A stretch of 64,000 bases of DNA from NCBI RefSeq assembly GCF_010667685.1, contig NZ_WHZW01000005.1, positions 85,602 through 149,601 of the forward strand. Reading direction: 5' to 3'. A program made the translations under genes and the position numbers. Below, piece by piece: positions 55,521 through 64,000 of this stretch (the first letter of the stretch is position 1; each line of letters starts with the position of its first letter). Below the pieces are notes generated by a model. The model saw only the letters and a list, made by a program, of their open reading frames with translations. It did no database searches and was not told the origin of the DNA. This stretch comes from Bifidobacterium aerophilum. Its GTDB lineage: Bacteria; Actinomycetota; Actinomycetes; Actinomycetales; Bifidobacteriaceae.

Positions 55521-56222
55521 TCATGCGATCGGCGGATGCTCCCACTGGTCGGTGTCGGCTTCGGCCGGACCGTGGTTGTAGTCCATGAGCCGCCAACGCA
55601 GCGTGCCGTCGGGAAGGTCGACGGGCACGAACCGCGCCCAGTGGGCGTTGCGCATCGACATGACGTCGGTGAACTCGGGGTGCACCCGATCGAGGCCAAG
55701 CAGCATGATCGTGGTCTGCATGATGCACGATCCATGAGAGAACACGAACAGGTCGGTGTCGTCGCCGGCGCGGTGAGCCCAATCGTTCAGCGCTTCGACG
55801 CCGCGCGCGCCGACGTGTTCCTTGGGTTCGCACCCGTATTCGAGTTCGCCGCCGCGGAATTCGGCCCACGAACGGTACGCCTCCGGGTACTGGCGGGCGA
55901 TCTGCGCCACCTCCATGCCTTCCCACTGGCCGAAGTTGCGTTCGCGCACACGCTGGTCGAGGTGGACCTCAAGTCCCAGCGGATCGGCGAATGCGTGCGC
56001 TGTGGCGGCGGCGCGGCTCAGGTCGGATGCGACGACAAGCTGCTTGCGATCCTGCCCCTCGACGTACAGTGCGGCGAGCGCGGCGCCGGTGCGGGCGACC
56101 TGCCAGCGGCCGGTCTCGTCGAGCGGAATGTCGATCTGGCCTTGGAAGCAGTGACGCACGTTGTATGACGTGCGCCCGTGGCGAACCAATGTGATCGAGC
56201 GGACATGCGTGGTTGCGGTCAT
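55521..56222 (-). CDS. Histidine phosphatase family protein (phosphoglycerate-mutase-like), 233 aa
   Basis: A branch-1 histidine phosphatase. The catalytic RHG appears in ITLVRHGRTSYNVRHCFQGQ near residue 14, the acid residue in RVRERNFGQWEGME, and the second histidine in LFVFSHGSCIM. These features point to a broad phosphatase rather than the dPGM glycolytic enzyme. It follows rsfS by 84 bp; in actinobacteria a phosphatase of this type commonly follows rsfS, acting on phospho-sugars such as glucosyl-3-phosphoglycerate in some species. AAGGAG lies before ATG 56222. Confidence 0.88.
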   Translation of the reverse strand: MTATTHVRSITLVRHGRTSYNVRHCFQGQIDIPLDETGRWQVARTGAALAALYVEGQDRKQLVVASDLSRAAATAHAFADPLGLEVHLDQRVRERNFGQWEGMEVAQIARQYPEAYRSWAEFRGGELEYGCEPKEHVGARGVEALNDWAHRAGDDTDLFVFSHGSCIMQTTIMLLGLDRVHPEFTDVMSMRNAHWARFVPVDLPDGTLRWRLMDYNHGPAEADTDQWEHPPIA

Positions 56223-56306
56223 CCGATGGCTCCTTCCCCATTGATGAACGATGCCGATTGGACGATGTTCGACGCCGGAACGCACCGGAACGCCGACATG
56301 CCGGAA

Positions 56307-56729
56307 TCAGGCTTCCGGTTCGTCCGTATCGTCCGAGGCGGCCGAGCCCGCGCTCTCCTCGGGATGCGCGAGCTGGAGGTCGACGGTCGGGCAGTCGCGC
56401 CACAGACGGTCGAGACGGTAGAATTCGCGGGCCTCCTCGTGCATCACGTGGATGAGGAAGTCGCCGTAGTCGAGCAGCACCCACTGGGCTTCGGTCAGCC
56501 CTTCGCGCGAACGCGGCTGGCGCTGGCCGTCCTTGAGATACAGGTCCTTTTCGACTTCCTGCGCGGTGGCGAGCACCTGACGTTCGTTCGACGCGGTGGC
56601 GACGAGCATGAGTTCGGTGATGCCGAGCAGGTCGCTTACGTCGTAGGCGACGACGTCGGTGGCCTTGAGCCGGTCGGCTGCGGCTGCGGCGATGCGGATG
56701 GCGTCGATGGAGTTCTGCGCTGCGGTCAA
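56307..56729 (-). CDS. rsfS: Ribosomal silencing factor RsfS, 140 aa
   Basis: Binds ribosomal protein uL14 and blocks joining of the two ribosomal subunits when nutrients run low. The family core is KATDVVAYDVSDLLGITELM, then TASNERQVLATAQEVEK, and the signature WVLLDYGDFLIHVMHEEAREFY. No ATG or GTG is in frame before the first conserved helix; TTG 56729 with AGACAGGGAA upstream is the best start, so the N-terminus is less certain. An acidic C-terminal tail ends EESAGSAASDDTDEPEA. It follows glmU by 83 bp. Confidence 0.85.
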   Translation of the reverse strand: MTAAQNSIDAIRIAAAAADRLKATDVVAYDVSDLLGITELMLVATASNERQVLATAQEVEKDLYLKDGQRQPRSREGLTEAQWVLLDYGDFLIHVMHEEAREFYRLDRLWRDCPTVDLQLAHPEESAGSAASDDTDEPEA

Positions 56730-56812
56730 TTCCCTGTCTTTCTGTTGTCGGGTTCGGTGTCGGATCGGGTAAATCGGTGTTCGGTCGGAGTGTCGGCCGT
56801 CGTCGGGGCGCC

Positions 56813-58195
56813 TCAGCGTTCCCACTTGGGCTTCCAGCCCTCGACGTTGTGCTGCGTGTTCTCGGAGTAGACCATCGTGTCGTCGGGCACGGCGTGGCGG
56901 ATCACGGAACCGGCGCCGGAGGTCACGTTGTCGCCGACCTCGACGGGTGCCACGAGCAGGTTGCCCGCGCCGATGTGCGCGCCGGAGCCGATGCGCGTCT
57001 TGTTCTTGTGCACGCCGTCGTAGTTGGCGGTGATGGTGCCGCCGCCGACGTTGGTATGGTCGCCGAGCGTCGCGTCGCCCATGTAGCTCAGGTGCGGCAC
57101 CTTGGTGCCGTTGCCGATATGAGCCTTCTTCATTTCGACGAATGCGCCCGCCTTGGATTCCTCGCCCAGGTCGTTGCCGGCGCGCAGGTAGGTCCACGGA
57201 CCGATGTTGGCGGCGCGTCCGATGTGCGATTCCTGCACGCGGGAACGTTCGACCACCGCTTCGGCGTCGATGGTCGCGTCGATGAGCGTCGTGTACGGTC
57301 CGATCACGGCGGCCTCGCCGACCGTGGTGTGTCCCTGCAGGAAGCTGCCGGGCAGGACGGTCACGTCGCGCGACAGCACGACGTCGTCCTCGATCCAGGT
57401 GGTGTCGGGGTCGAGGATGGTCACGCCGGAACGCATCCAGGCCTCGCACACGCGGCGGTTGTGTTCGCGCGAGAGCGCGGCGAGCTGCACGCGGTCGTTC
57501 ACGCCTTCGACGCTTAAGGGGTCGGGCGCGGCGAAGGCGCCGACGTTGCCGGCCTCCTTGGCGGTCTCGAGCGCGTCGGTCAGGTAGAACTCGCCCTGCG
57601 CGTTGTTGTTCTTGAGGCCGGCGATGGCCTTGGCGAGCACGGCGGCGTCGAACACGTACACGGACGTGTTCACCTCCTGCACCGCCAGTTCGCTGCGGTT
57701 GGCGTCGCGCTGTTCGACGATGCGCAGCACGTGTCCGTCGCGGTCGCGGATGATGCGGCCGTAGCCGGTGGGGTCGTCGAGGATCGTGGTGAGCACGGTC
57801 GCGCCGTTGCCGCTGGCCTCGTGGAAGGAGATCAGTCCGCGCAGCGTCTCGGAATCGAGCAGCGGCATGTCGGACGCGGCGATGAGCACGTAGCCGTCGA
57901 GCTTGCGCTCGGCGGACAGCTGGGCCATGGCGCACTGGACGGCGCGGCCGGTGCCGGGAATGTCGTCCTGATTGACGATTTCGACGTCCGCATGATAGGA
58001 GCGGGCGGCGGCGGCCACGCGCTCGGCCTGATAGTGGACGACCACGGCGAGCGTGTCCGGTTCGAGTGCGGCGACGGAATCCATGACGCGGTTGAGGAAG
58101 GTCTTGCCGGCGAAGGTGTGCAGCACCTTGGGGTTGGCGGAACGCATGCGGGTGCCTTCGCCTGCGGCGAGGATGATTGCGGCGGAAAGGGCCAT
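56813..58195 (-). CDS. glmU: Bifunctional GlcNAc-1-P uridylyltransferase / GlcN-1-P acetyltransferase, 460 aa
   Basis: Makes UDP-GlcNAc for peptidoglycan in two steps. The N-terminal nucleotidyltransferase domain begins AAIILAAGEGTRMRSANPKV (GxGTRM motif with the lysine). The C-terminal left-handed beta-helix shows hexapeptide repeats, and KAGAFVEMKKAHIGNGTKVP and ANYDGVHKNKTRIG hold the acetyltransferase residues. Length is the usual ~455. AGGAG lies before ATG 58195. It is downstream of tRNA-Gln and prs, resembling the glmU-prs pairing seen in many Gram-positives. Confidence 0.95.
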   Translation of the reverse strand: MALSAAIILAAGEGTRMRSANPKVLHTFAGKTFLNRVMDSVAALEPDTLAVVVHYQAERVAAAARSYHADVEIVNQDDIPGTGRAVQCAMAQLSAERKLDGYVLIAASDMPLLDSETLRGLISFHEASGNGATVLTTILDDPTGYGRIIRDRDGHVLRIVEQRDANRSELAVQEVNTSVYVFDAAVLAKAIAGLKNNNAQGEFYLTDALETAKEAGNVGAFAAPDPLSVEGVNDRVQLAALSREHNRRVCEAWMRSGVTILDPDTTWIEDDVVLSRDVTVLPGSFLQGHTTVGEAAVIGPYTTLIDATIDAEAVVERSRVQESHIGRAANIGPWTYLRAGNDLGEESKAGAFVEMKKAHIGNGTKVPHLSYMGDATLGDHTNVGGGTITANYDGVHKNKTRIGSGAHIGAGNLLVAPVEVGDNVTSGAGSVIRHAVPDDTMVYSENTQHNVEGWKPKWER

Positions 58196-58224
58196 CGAAA
58201 ATCTCCTGTTCAATTTCGCAATGA

Positions 58225-58294
58225 AAAAACGCCCGACCGCTATCCGTGACGCATCGCAACGTGTGCGATGGGCCACGAACATGCCTGTCGGGCG
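58225..58294 (-). terminator. Terminator of tRNA-Gln
   Basis: Outer stem CGCCCGAC (58231-58238) with GTCGGGCG (58287-58294), an inner stem CATCGCA / TGTGCGATG in the loop, then six T on the minus strand (58225-58230). Confidence 0.7.
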
Positions 58295-58303
58295 TTCGGC
58301 GAG

Positions 58304-58374
58304 CTCCCCCACCTGGACTCGAACCAAGACAAAGGGTTCCAAAGACCCGTGTGCTGCCATTACACCATGGGGGA
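58304..58374 (-). tRNA. tRNA-Gln (anticodon TTG)
   Basis: On the minus strand the acceptor arms TCCCCCA and TGGGGGA pair perfectly, the D arm reads TGGTGTAATGGCAGCAC, the anticodon loop is CTTTGGA giving anticodon TTG (glutamine, CAA), and the T arm holds GGTTCGAGTCC. 71 nt with no encoded CCA. It sits between prs and glmU in the same orientation. Confidence 0.92.
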
Positions 58375-58478
58375 CCGGCGGAAACGGGTTTCCGCCAAGT
58401 GTTTATTATGCCATACGCCCGCTCCCCCAGCGTGTCGCATCATCGGATGCAGACCGGGGCGAGGCGCAAGGCCCGTCG

Positions 58479-59501
58479 TCACGCGAACAGGAAGCCCTGC
58501 CCGTGATGTTCTGGATACGTGTCGAACAGCTCGGCCACGGAGCCGTCCTCGAACACGGCGCGGATGGCGCTGGCCAGCAACGGCGCGATCGACAGCACGG
58601 TCAGGCCGTCCCAGCGCTTCTCCTCGGGGATCGGCACGGTGTCGGTGAGCACGACCTCGCGTGCGCCGCAGCCCTTGAGCCGTTCGATGGCCGGACCGGA
58701 CAGCACGCCGTGCGTGGCGACCACGGTCACGGACTTCGCGCCGGCATCGGCGAGCACGTGGCAGGCGCCGGCGATCGTGCCGGCGGTGTCGATCAGGTCG
58801 TCGACGAGCACGCAGTCCTTGCCGGCCACGTCGCCGACCACGCGGTTGGCGACCGCCTGGTTCGGACGGGTGATGTCGCGGGTCTTGTGCACGAACGCGA
58901 GCGGGCCGCCGCCGAGACGCTGCGCCCACTGCTCGGCCACGCGGATGCGGCCGGCGTCCGGGGAGACGACGGTGACGTTGTCGAGCTGGTTCGAGAACCG
59001 GTCGCGGATGTAGTCGACGAGCACCGGCATGGCGATCAGATGGTCGACGGGACCGTCGAAGAAGCCCTGCGACTGGGCGGCATGCAGGTCGACGCTCATG
59101 ATGCGGTCGGCGCCGGCGGTCTTGAGCAGGTCGAACACCAGGCGGCAGGAGATGGGTTCGCGGCCGCGATGCTTCTTGTCCTGACGGGAGTAGCCCAGCA
59201 GCGGGCACACGGCGGTGATCGAACGGGCGGATGCGCGCTTGAGCGCATCGATCATGATGAGTTGCTCCATGATCGACTTGTTCACCGGCAACGCATGGGA
59301 TTGAAGCACGAACACGTCCGCGCCACGCACGGATTCGGTGTATCGCACGTACATCTCACCGTTGGCGAAATCGTATGCGGTGGTTTCCAGCACGTCGATT
59401 CCGAGCTGTTCGGCGACGTCCGCCGCCAGCTTCGGATGGGTGCGGCCGGTCACCAGGATGAGGTTCTTATCGGGCTTTCCTTCAAGGATTGCGCTCACCA
59501 T
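58479..59501 (-). CDS. prs: Ribose-phosphate pyrophosphokinase, 340 aa
   Basis: Makes PRPP from ribose-5-phosphate and ATP, for nucleotides, histidine, tryptophan and NAD. The ATP-flag region is CPLLGYSRQDKKHRGREPIS, the metal-binding histidines lie in SVDLHAAQSQGFFDGPVDHL, and the PRPP-binding loop is CVLVDDLIDTAGT. Length is slightly above the usual ~315 because of small C-terminal insertions. TTGGAGAT precedes ATG 59501. The neighbouring nadD uses products of PRPP. Confidence 0.95.
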   Translation of the reverse strand: MVSAILEGKPDKNLILVTGRTHPKLAADVAEQLGIDVLETTAYDFANGEMYVRYTESVRGADVFVLQSHALPVNKSIMEQLIMIDALKRASARSITAVCPLLGYSRQDKKHRGREPISCRLVFDLLKTAGADRIMSVDLHAAQSQGFFDGPVDHLIAMPVLVDYIRDRFSNQLDNVTVVSPDAGRIRVAEQWAQRLGGGPLAFVHKTRDITRPNQAVANRVVGDVAGKDCVLVDDLIDTAGTIAGACHVLADAGAKSVTVVATHGVLSGPAIERLKGCGAREVVLTDTVPIPEEKRWDGLTVLSIAPLLASAIRAVFEDGSVAELFDTYPEHHGQGFLFA

Positions 59502-59627
59502 ATCTCCAAACGTTCGGCTTCGTTGAAGTGACTGCACTCATAGTAACCGTCCGCGCCGACCGGGACGGGGGCGCGTGTTCATCGTCCGTTCACGGCCGCC
59601 GACGAGGCGCCGGCCGAGGCCGCAGGC

Positions 59628-60368
59628 CTATCGGTACAGGCCGTGCTTGCCGATGTATTGCACCACGCCGTCCGGCACGAGGTACCATACCGGCTCGTTG
59701 TGTTCGGCGCGGCGGCGCACGTCGGTCGAGGAGATCGCCAGCGCGGGGATCTCGAGCGTGTCGACCTTGCCTTCGGGCAGGCGGACGCCCTCGGGCGAGG
59801 AATATCCCGGCCTGGTGACCGCGACGAAGTGGGCGAGGTCCCACATGTGCTCGGCGTCCTTCCACTGCATGATCTCGGCGACCGCGTCCGCGCCGGTGAT
59901 GAAGAACAGTTCCGCGTCCGGATGCTGCGTCCGGATGTCGCGCAGCGTGTCGATCGTGTACGTGATGCCCGGCCGGTCGATGTCGACGCGCGAGACGGTG
60001 AACTTCGGGTTCGACGCGGTCGCGATCACGGTCATCAGATAGCGGTCCTCCGCGTTCGTGACCTTCTTGTCGAGCTTGAACACGGGACGGCCGGTCGGCA
60101 CGAAGATCACCTCGTCCAGGTCGTACACCCAGGCGACTTCGGAGGCGGCGACCAGATGCCCGTTGTGGATCGGGTCGAACGTGCCGCCCATGATGCCGAT
60201 GCGAGGCCGGTCATGCCGGTTGCCGCGCGTGGACAGGCGCCAGCGCGGCGTGCCGGTCACGGAGCTGACGGCGTTGACGCTGTTCTCCACCGTGCGCTCC
60301 GGCGACAGGTCGGACATGCGACGGGACGGTTCGCCGGCCTGCATGCCGGCGTCGACGGCCCCGCTCAT
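59628..60368 (-). CDS. nadD: Nicotinate-nucleotide adenylyltransferase, 246 aa
   Basis: Adenylates nicotinate mononucleotide in NAD synthesis. The nucleotidyltransferase motif [15 protein letters not shown] is at about residues 58-72, and the second motif is ISSTDVR near the C-terminus. ATG 60368 overlaps the stop of the preceding gene (ATGA) with GGACGGGCGGC before it, so a ~55-residue N-terminal extension ([20 protein letters not shown] onward) precedes the catalytic core; a later start is possible because typical NadD begins close to the GGTFDP motif. Confidence 0.92.
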   Translation of the reverse strand: MSGAVDAGMQAGEPSRRMSDLSPERTVENSVNAVSSVTGTPRWRLSTRGNRHDRPRIGIMGGTFDPIHNGHLVAASEVAWVYDLDEVIFVPTGRPVFKLDKKVTNAEDRYLMTVIATASNPKFTVSRVDIDRPGITYTIDTLRDIRTQHPDAELFFITGADAVAEIMQWKDAEHMWDLAHFVAVTRPGYSSPEGVRLPEGKVDTLEIPALAISSTDVRRRAEHNEPVWYLVPDGVVQYIGKHGLYR

Positions 60369-61021
60369 GCCGCCCGTCCTTCCGTGTCCTGTTCTCGGTC
60401 GGCGTCCTTCGATTCGCGGGCGATCTCGCCGGCGGTCGTATCGGATTCCTGCGGGTCGATCTTGCCCATGTCCTCGTCCCATTCGTCCTGTACGACGCGG
60501 CGGATCTCCGCGAACGTCGGCAGCGCGAAGTCGGGCTGGTACAGCCGGCGCACCTCGGCGACGCGCTCGGTGACGCGGATCAGCGTGTCGGTCATGCCGT
60601 CCACGTCGCCTTCGCGTTCCATCGCGGAGAATTTGCCGATGTACTGCTCCATGAGCTCCATCTGCTCGCGCACCGTACGCAGCTGGTCCTCCGTTAGGTC
60701 GGTCACGTCGGACGAATGCTCGTCGGGCCAGCCGATGAGCACCGCGTCGGCGTATTCGAGCGACGCGCGCTGCGCCGCGGAGGCGATGCCGTCCTCGATC
60801 TGCACAAGGAACACGTACCGCACGATGCTCAGGCGCTCGGCGGCGATCTTCATGCCCAGCCTCGGGTCGGTCAGGTCGATGTCCGGACGCAACGGCTTGT
60901 CCACGAGCACGCCGTCCTCGGTGGTTTCCATGGCGGCTGCGTCCGTGGCCGTCGCGTCGCCGGCGTTCGTGCCGTCCGCCCGTTCCTGTTCCTGCATGAT
61001 GGTGACGTCCTCCTCGCTCAT
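60365..61021 (-). CDS. Uncharacterised acidic protein between proA and nadD, 218 aa
   Basis: I do not recognise a family. The first ~45 residues are Ala/Thr/Asp/Glu-rich and look unstructured; residues ~50-185 are predicted mostly helical ([39 protein letters not shown]) and the last 30 are acidic and polar. No signal peptide or membrane span. ATG 61021 overlaps the proA stop by four bases and its own stop overlaps the nadD start by four, so it is tightly coupled to both. Codon use matches the neighbours, so it is a real gene, probably cytoplasmic. Confidence 0.8.
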   Translation of the reverse strand: MSEEDVTIMQEQERADGTNAGDATATDAAAMETTEDGVLVDKPLRPDIDLTDPRLGMKIAAERLSIVRYVFLVQIEDGIASAAQRASLEYADAVLIGWPDEHSSDVTDLTEDQLRTVREQMELMEQYIGKFSAMEREGDVDGMTDTLIRVTERVAEVRRLYQPDFALPTFAEIRRVVQDEWDEDMGKIDPQESDTTAGEIARESKDADREQDTEGRAA

Positions 61022-62337
61022 CGTCTCACCTGCCCGGTTCCGTAGCCGATCCATTTCGTCGTGGTCATCTCGCGCAGTCCCATCGGCCCGCGCGCGTGCA
61101 TCTTCTGCGTGGAGATGCCGAGTTCGGCGCCGAAGCCGAACACGCCTCCGTCCGTGAATCTCGTGGACGCGTTGACCATGACCACGGCCGAGTCGATGCG
61201 GCCGGTGAACTCCTCAATCGCGGAATAGTCCTCGGCGATGATCGATTCGGTGTGCCCGGTGGAATGCGCGTTGATGTGCGCGATGGCCTCGTCCAGGGAA
61301 TCCACGACCTTGACGCCCATCGTCAGCGCGAGGTATTCGGTGTCCCAGTCCTCGTCCGTCGCGGCGAGCAGGTTGTCGCCGCCGGTCAAGCCGTCGATGC
61401 CGGCCGCATCGATGATGCCGTATGCGGCCTCGTCGGCGTGCAGTTCGACGTTCGCCTCCGCGAGCGCGGCGGCGATGGCCGGCAGGTAGTCCGCGGCGAC
61501 GTCGCGGTGGACGATGAGCTTTTCGGCCGCGTTGCATACGCCGACGCGCTGCGTCTTCGCGTTGAGGATGATCGGGATGGCCTTGTCGAGGTCGCCGGAC
61601 CGGTCGACGTAGATGTGCACGTTGCCGGCGCCGGTCTCGATGACGGGCACCTTCGAGTTGCGCACGACGGCCTGGATGAGTCCGGCTCCCCCTCGCGGCA
61701 CGAGCACGTCGATGTGGCCTCGGGCCTCCATCATGGCGGTGGCGCCGTCGCGGCCGTATTCGTCGACGGTGTCGACGAGCGACGGGTCGAAGCCGTGCTC
61801 GGCGATCACGTCGCGGATGACGGCGAGGGTGGCGGCATTGGTTCGTTCGGCCGCATGTCCGCCGCGCAGGATGGCGGCGTTGCCGGATTTGAGGCATAAG
61901 GAGGCCACGTCGACGGTGACGTTCGGACGGGCCTCGTAGATCATGCCGATGACGCCGAGCGGTACGCGGGTCTGCTGGAGGCGCAGGCCGTTCGGCAGGT
62001 TGTATCCCCGGACGATCTCGCCGACCGGATCGGGCAGGGTGGCGACATGGCGCACGCCCTGCGCGGCGGCGGCCACGCGCGGCACGTCAAAGAGCAGCCG
62101 GTCGAGCTTGCCGGCGTCCATGCCGGATTCGCGCGATTCGATCATGTCGAGCTCGTTGGCTCCGGCGATCTCGTCGGAGCGGGTCTCGAGCGCGTCGGCG
62201 ATCGCGTTCAGCAGTTCGTTCTTGGCCTCGGTGTCGGCCTGCGCGAGTCCCCGCTGGGCGCGGGCGGCGGCGTCGGCCTTCGCGCACACCGCGTCGAATA
62301 CGGGCTGCGGCACCCGGACCTCTTCGCTATTCGTCAT
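61018..62337 (-). CDS. proA: Glutamate-5-semialdehyde dehydrogenase, 439 aa
   Basis: The second step of proline synthesis: NADPH-dependent reduction of glutamyl-5-phosphate. An aldehyde-dehydrogenase-fold protein; [19 protein letters not shown] and [20 protein letters not shown] belong to the cofactor region, and the catalytic cysteine is in [25 protein letters not shown] C-terminal strand ([17 protein letters not shown]) is diagnostic. AAGGTG precedes ATG 62337. No proB gene is in the window. Confidence 0.94.
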   Translation of the reverse strand: MTNSEEVRVPQPVFDAVCAKADAAARAQRGLAQADTEAKNELLNAIADALETRSDEIAGANELDMIESRESGMDAGKLDRLLFDVPRVAAAAQGVRHVATLPDPVGEIVRGYNLPNGLRLQQTRVPLGVIGMIYEARPNVTVDVASLCLKSGNAAILRGGHAAERTNAATLAVIRDVIAEHGFDPSLVDTVDEYGRDGATAMMEARGHIDVLVPRGGAGLIQAVVRNSKVPVIETGAGNVHIYVDRSGDLDKAIPIILNAKTQRVGVCNAAEKLIVHRDVAADYLPAIAAALAEANVELHADEAAYGIIDAAGIDGLTGGDNLLAATDEDWDTEYLALTMGVKVVDSLDEAIAHINAHSTGHTESIIAEDYSAIEEFTGRIDSAVVMVNASTRFTDGGVFGFGAELGISTQKMHARGPMGLREMTTTKWIGYGTGQVRR

Positions 62338-62384
62338 ACCCACACCTTAGCGCAAGTCGGCGTCAGCCAACGTCATCCGAATCG

Positions 62385-62425
62385 GAGGAGCCGTGCGCCG
62401 AGCGGTTCCCGGCACACGGCTCCTC
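62385..62425 (-). terminator. Terminator after glyA
   Basis: 11-bp stem GAGGAGCCGTG / CACGGCTCCTC, further extended inward, 24 bp past the glyA stop. Confidence 0.7.
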
Positions 62426-62448
62426 GAACGAATCGTCCGTCGGACCGG

Positions 62449-63756
62449 TCAGTGGACCTGGTCGAGCCCCGGGTAGAGCGGGAAGTCCTCGACGAGCTTG
62501 TCGACGCGGGCCTTGAGCGCGTCCACGTCGGCGGACGGGCCGGCGGCGAGCGCGGTGCCGATGATGTCGGCGACCTCCTCGTACTCCTTCGGCCCGAAGC
62601 CGCGGGTGGCGAGCGCGCTGGTGCCGATGCGCAGACCGGAGGCGACGGAGGCGGGTCGCGGGTCGAACGGCACGGTGTTGCGGTTGATGGTGATGCCGCA
62701 CTGGGCGAGCAGGTCCTCGCCCTGCTTGCCGTCCATTTCGCTGTTGCGCAGGTCGACCATGACGAGGTGCACGTCAGTGCCGCCGGTGAGCACGGAGATG
62801 CCGTTGGCCTTCACGTCGTCGGCGGTCAGGCGTTCGGCGAGGATCTTGGCACCGTCGAGGGTGCGCTGCATGCGGTCCTTGAATTCGGGGGTGCCGGCGA
62901 CCTTGAAGCTGACGGCCTTGCCGGCGATGACGTGCATGAGCGGGCCGCCCTGCTGGCCCGGGAAGACCGCGGAGTTGAGCTTCTTGGCGTACTCCTCCTT
63001 GGCGAGGATGAAGCCGGAGCGCGGGCCGCCGAGGGTCTTGTGGGCGGTGGAGGACACGACGTCGGCGTACGGCACGGGGCTCGGATGCAGTCCGGCGGCG
63101 ACCAGACCGGCGAAGTGCGCCATGTCGACCCAGAACTTGGCGCCGACCTCGTCGGCGATCTCCTTCATTGCCTTGAAGTCCTCGATGCGCGGGTAGGCGG
63201 ACCAGCCGCCGATGATCATGGCCGGGTGAGTCTCGAGGGCGCGCTGGCGGATGATCTCCGGGTCGATGCGGAACGTCTCGGGGTTGACGCCGTAGGCTTC
63301 GGCGTGGTAGAAGCGGCCGGAGAAGTTGATCTTCATGCCGTGGGTGAGGTGGCCGCCGTGGTCGAGGGCGAGGCCGAGCACGGTGTCGCCGGGCTTGACG
63401 AGCGCCTGGTAGACGGCGGCGTTGGCCTGTGCTCCGGAATGGGGCTGCACGTTGGCGTATTCGGCGCCGAAGAGCTCCTTGGCGCGGTTGCGGGCGATGG
63501 TCTCGAGCTTGTCGACCTGTTCGCAGCCGCCGTAGTAGCGGCGTCCCGGGTAGCCTTCTGCGTACTTGTTGGTCAGGACGGAGCCCTGCGCCTGCAGGAC
63601 GGCGCGCGGCACGAAGTTCTCGGAGGCGATCATCTCGAGACCGTCCTGCTGGCGATGCAGCTCGGCGGTGAGGATTTCGGCGATCTCGGGATCGGCGTCG
63701 GCGATGGGCGCGTTGAACGCGTCGGTGGGGGTCTGGGCGAGCGGTGAGGCAGTCAT
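62449..63756 (-). CDS. glyA: Serine hydroxymethyltransferase, 435 aa
   Basis: Converts serine and tetrahydrofolate to glycine and methylene-THF. A PLP enzyme: [20 protein letters not shown] at the N-terminus, [39 protein letters not shown], and the PLP lysine in [18 protein letters not shown]-terminal motif [25 protein letters not shown] supports ATG 63756. Length is normal for the family. Followed by a terminator before proA. Confidence 0.96.
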   Translation of the reverse strand: MTASPLAQTPTDAFNAPIADADPEIAEILTAELHRQQDGLEMIASENFVPRAVLQAQGSVLTNKYAEGYPGRRYYGGCEQVDKLETIARNRAKELFGAEYANVQPHSGAQANAAVYQALVKPGDTVLGLALDHGGHLTHGMKINFSGRFYHAEAYGVNPETFRIDPEIIRQRALETHPAMIIGGWSAYPRIEDFKAMKEIADEVGAKFWVDMAHFAGLVAAGLHPSPVPYADVVSSTAHKTLGGPRSGFILAKEEYAKKLNSAVFPGQQGGPLMHVIAGKAVSFKVAGTPEFKDRMQRTLDGAKILAERLTADDVKANGISVLTGGTDVHLVMVDLRNSEMDGKQGEDLLAQCGITINRNTVPFDPRPASVASGLRIGTSALATRGFGPKEYEEVADIIGTALAAGPSADVDALKARVDKLVEDFPLYPGLDQVH

Positions 63757-63867
63757 CTGCGCTCCTTTGTTCAATCAATACCTGTCCCCGCGGTTGCGGT
63801 TGTGCATAGTGTAGAACCCCGTTACGTTACGGCACGGTTGCGTCTCACGTTTGCGCGTCCGGCGAGG

Positions 63868-63921
63868 TGCCTCATTTGAAAATGAGCGCGTAATCCGGAG
63901 TGGTGCCTCACCTGTGGTGAG
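63868..63921. repeat. Two TGCCTCA hairpin repeats upstream of glyA
   Basis: TGCCTCATTTGAAAATGAG (63868-63886) and TGCCTCACCTGTGGTGAG (63904-63921), 36 bp apart. Each folds into CTCA..TGAG hairpins. The TGCCTCA(C/T) core is shared with the cluster at 52354-52547. Confidence 0.55.
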
Positions 63922-63930
63922 CGTGAAATC

Positions 63931-64000
63931 CTAGTCCGCGTCGGCTTGTGGGGTTTCGTCGTCTTCCGGTTCGACGCCCGCGATCCGGGCGAGCGTCTTG
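63931..64000 (-). CDS. C-terminal end of an unidentified gene (truncated by window)
   Basis: The minus-strand frame ending at TAG 63931-63933 encodes ...KTLARIAGVEPEDDETPQ.., an acidic C-terminal tail, and stays open to the window edge. Only 22 residues are visible, too few to identify the product. It is co-directional with glyA, and its real identity needs the neighbouring sequence. Confidence 0.5.
   Translation of the reverse strand, partial: KTLARIAGVEPEDDETPQADAD

Overview
The window is high-GC DNA from a Bifidobacterium. This rests on the complete lacto-N-biose/galacto-N-biose phosphorylase genes (lnpA, nahK, lnpC), cell-wall endoglycosidases with LAxTG/LSxTG-like anchors, a GH127 beta-L-arabinofuranosidase that closely resembles the B. 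longum enzyme, and actinobacterial-style lipoproteins and LacI/ROK regulators. The species cannot be fixed from the window, but the gene content fits a mammalian-gut member allied to B. longum.

Layout. (1) 1-272: the end of a ROK regulator. (2) 452-12941: an L-arabinose-glycan locus: GH127, two LplB/LplC-type permeases, a LacI regulator, a solute-binding lipoprotein, and two tandem GH51 arabinofuranosidases. The first GH51 is broken by a 29-bp deletion. Copies of an AAAACGTTTT operator sit before the transporter genes, the regulator and the GH51 genes. (3) 13098-22723, minus strand: a solute-binding protein and two permeases, then lnpA (GH112), nahK, lnpC and a ROK sugar kinase, for import and phosphorolysis of Gal-beta-1,3-HexNAc disaccharides. 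A CutC-family gene lies beyond it, divergent from a NagC-like ROK regulator.

(4) 24014-49359: a large N-glycan utilisation locus. Plus strand: ROK regulator, PfkB fructokinase, VOC protein, FucP-type transporter, GH125 alpha-mannosidase and an AGE-family mannose isomerase. Minus strand: a LacI regulator, wall-anchored GH85 and GH18 endo-beta-N-acetylglucosaminidases, a GH3 enzyme, a GH5_18-type beta-mannosidase, an ABC importer and a GH38 alpha-mannosidase. The inferred flow is: N-glycans are cut from glycoproteins outside the cell, imported by the ABC system, trimmed by GH38 and GH125, and split by GH5_18 into mannose and GlcNAc. Mannose is then isomerised to fructose and phosphorylated for the bifid shunt. 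A palindrome CTAAAGCGNTTTAG (with variants) recurs at five sites in four promoters of this locus, and TAGTTAAC occurs at the ROK regulator, at GH125 and near the lnp solute-binding gene.

(5) 49532-52254: an AmmeMemoRadiSam module with a radical SAM protein overlapping a Memo-AMMECR1 fusion. (6) 52559-64000: mostly core functions on the minus strand: amino-acid permease, GH13 enzyme, histidine phosphatase, rsfS, glmU, tRNA-Gln, prs, nadD, an unknown conserved-looking protein, proA, glyA and the end of one more gene. Several intergenic regions carry clusters of short inverted repeats (329-436, 12973-13084, 52354-52547, 63868-63921) and one 119-bp element with terminal inverted repeats (19201-19319).
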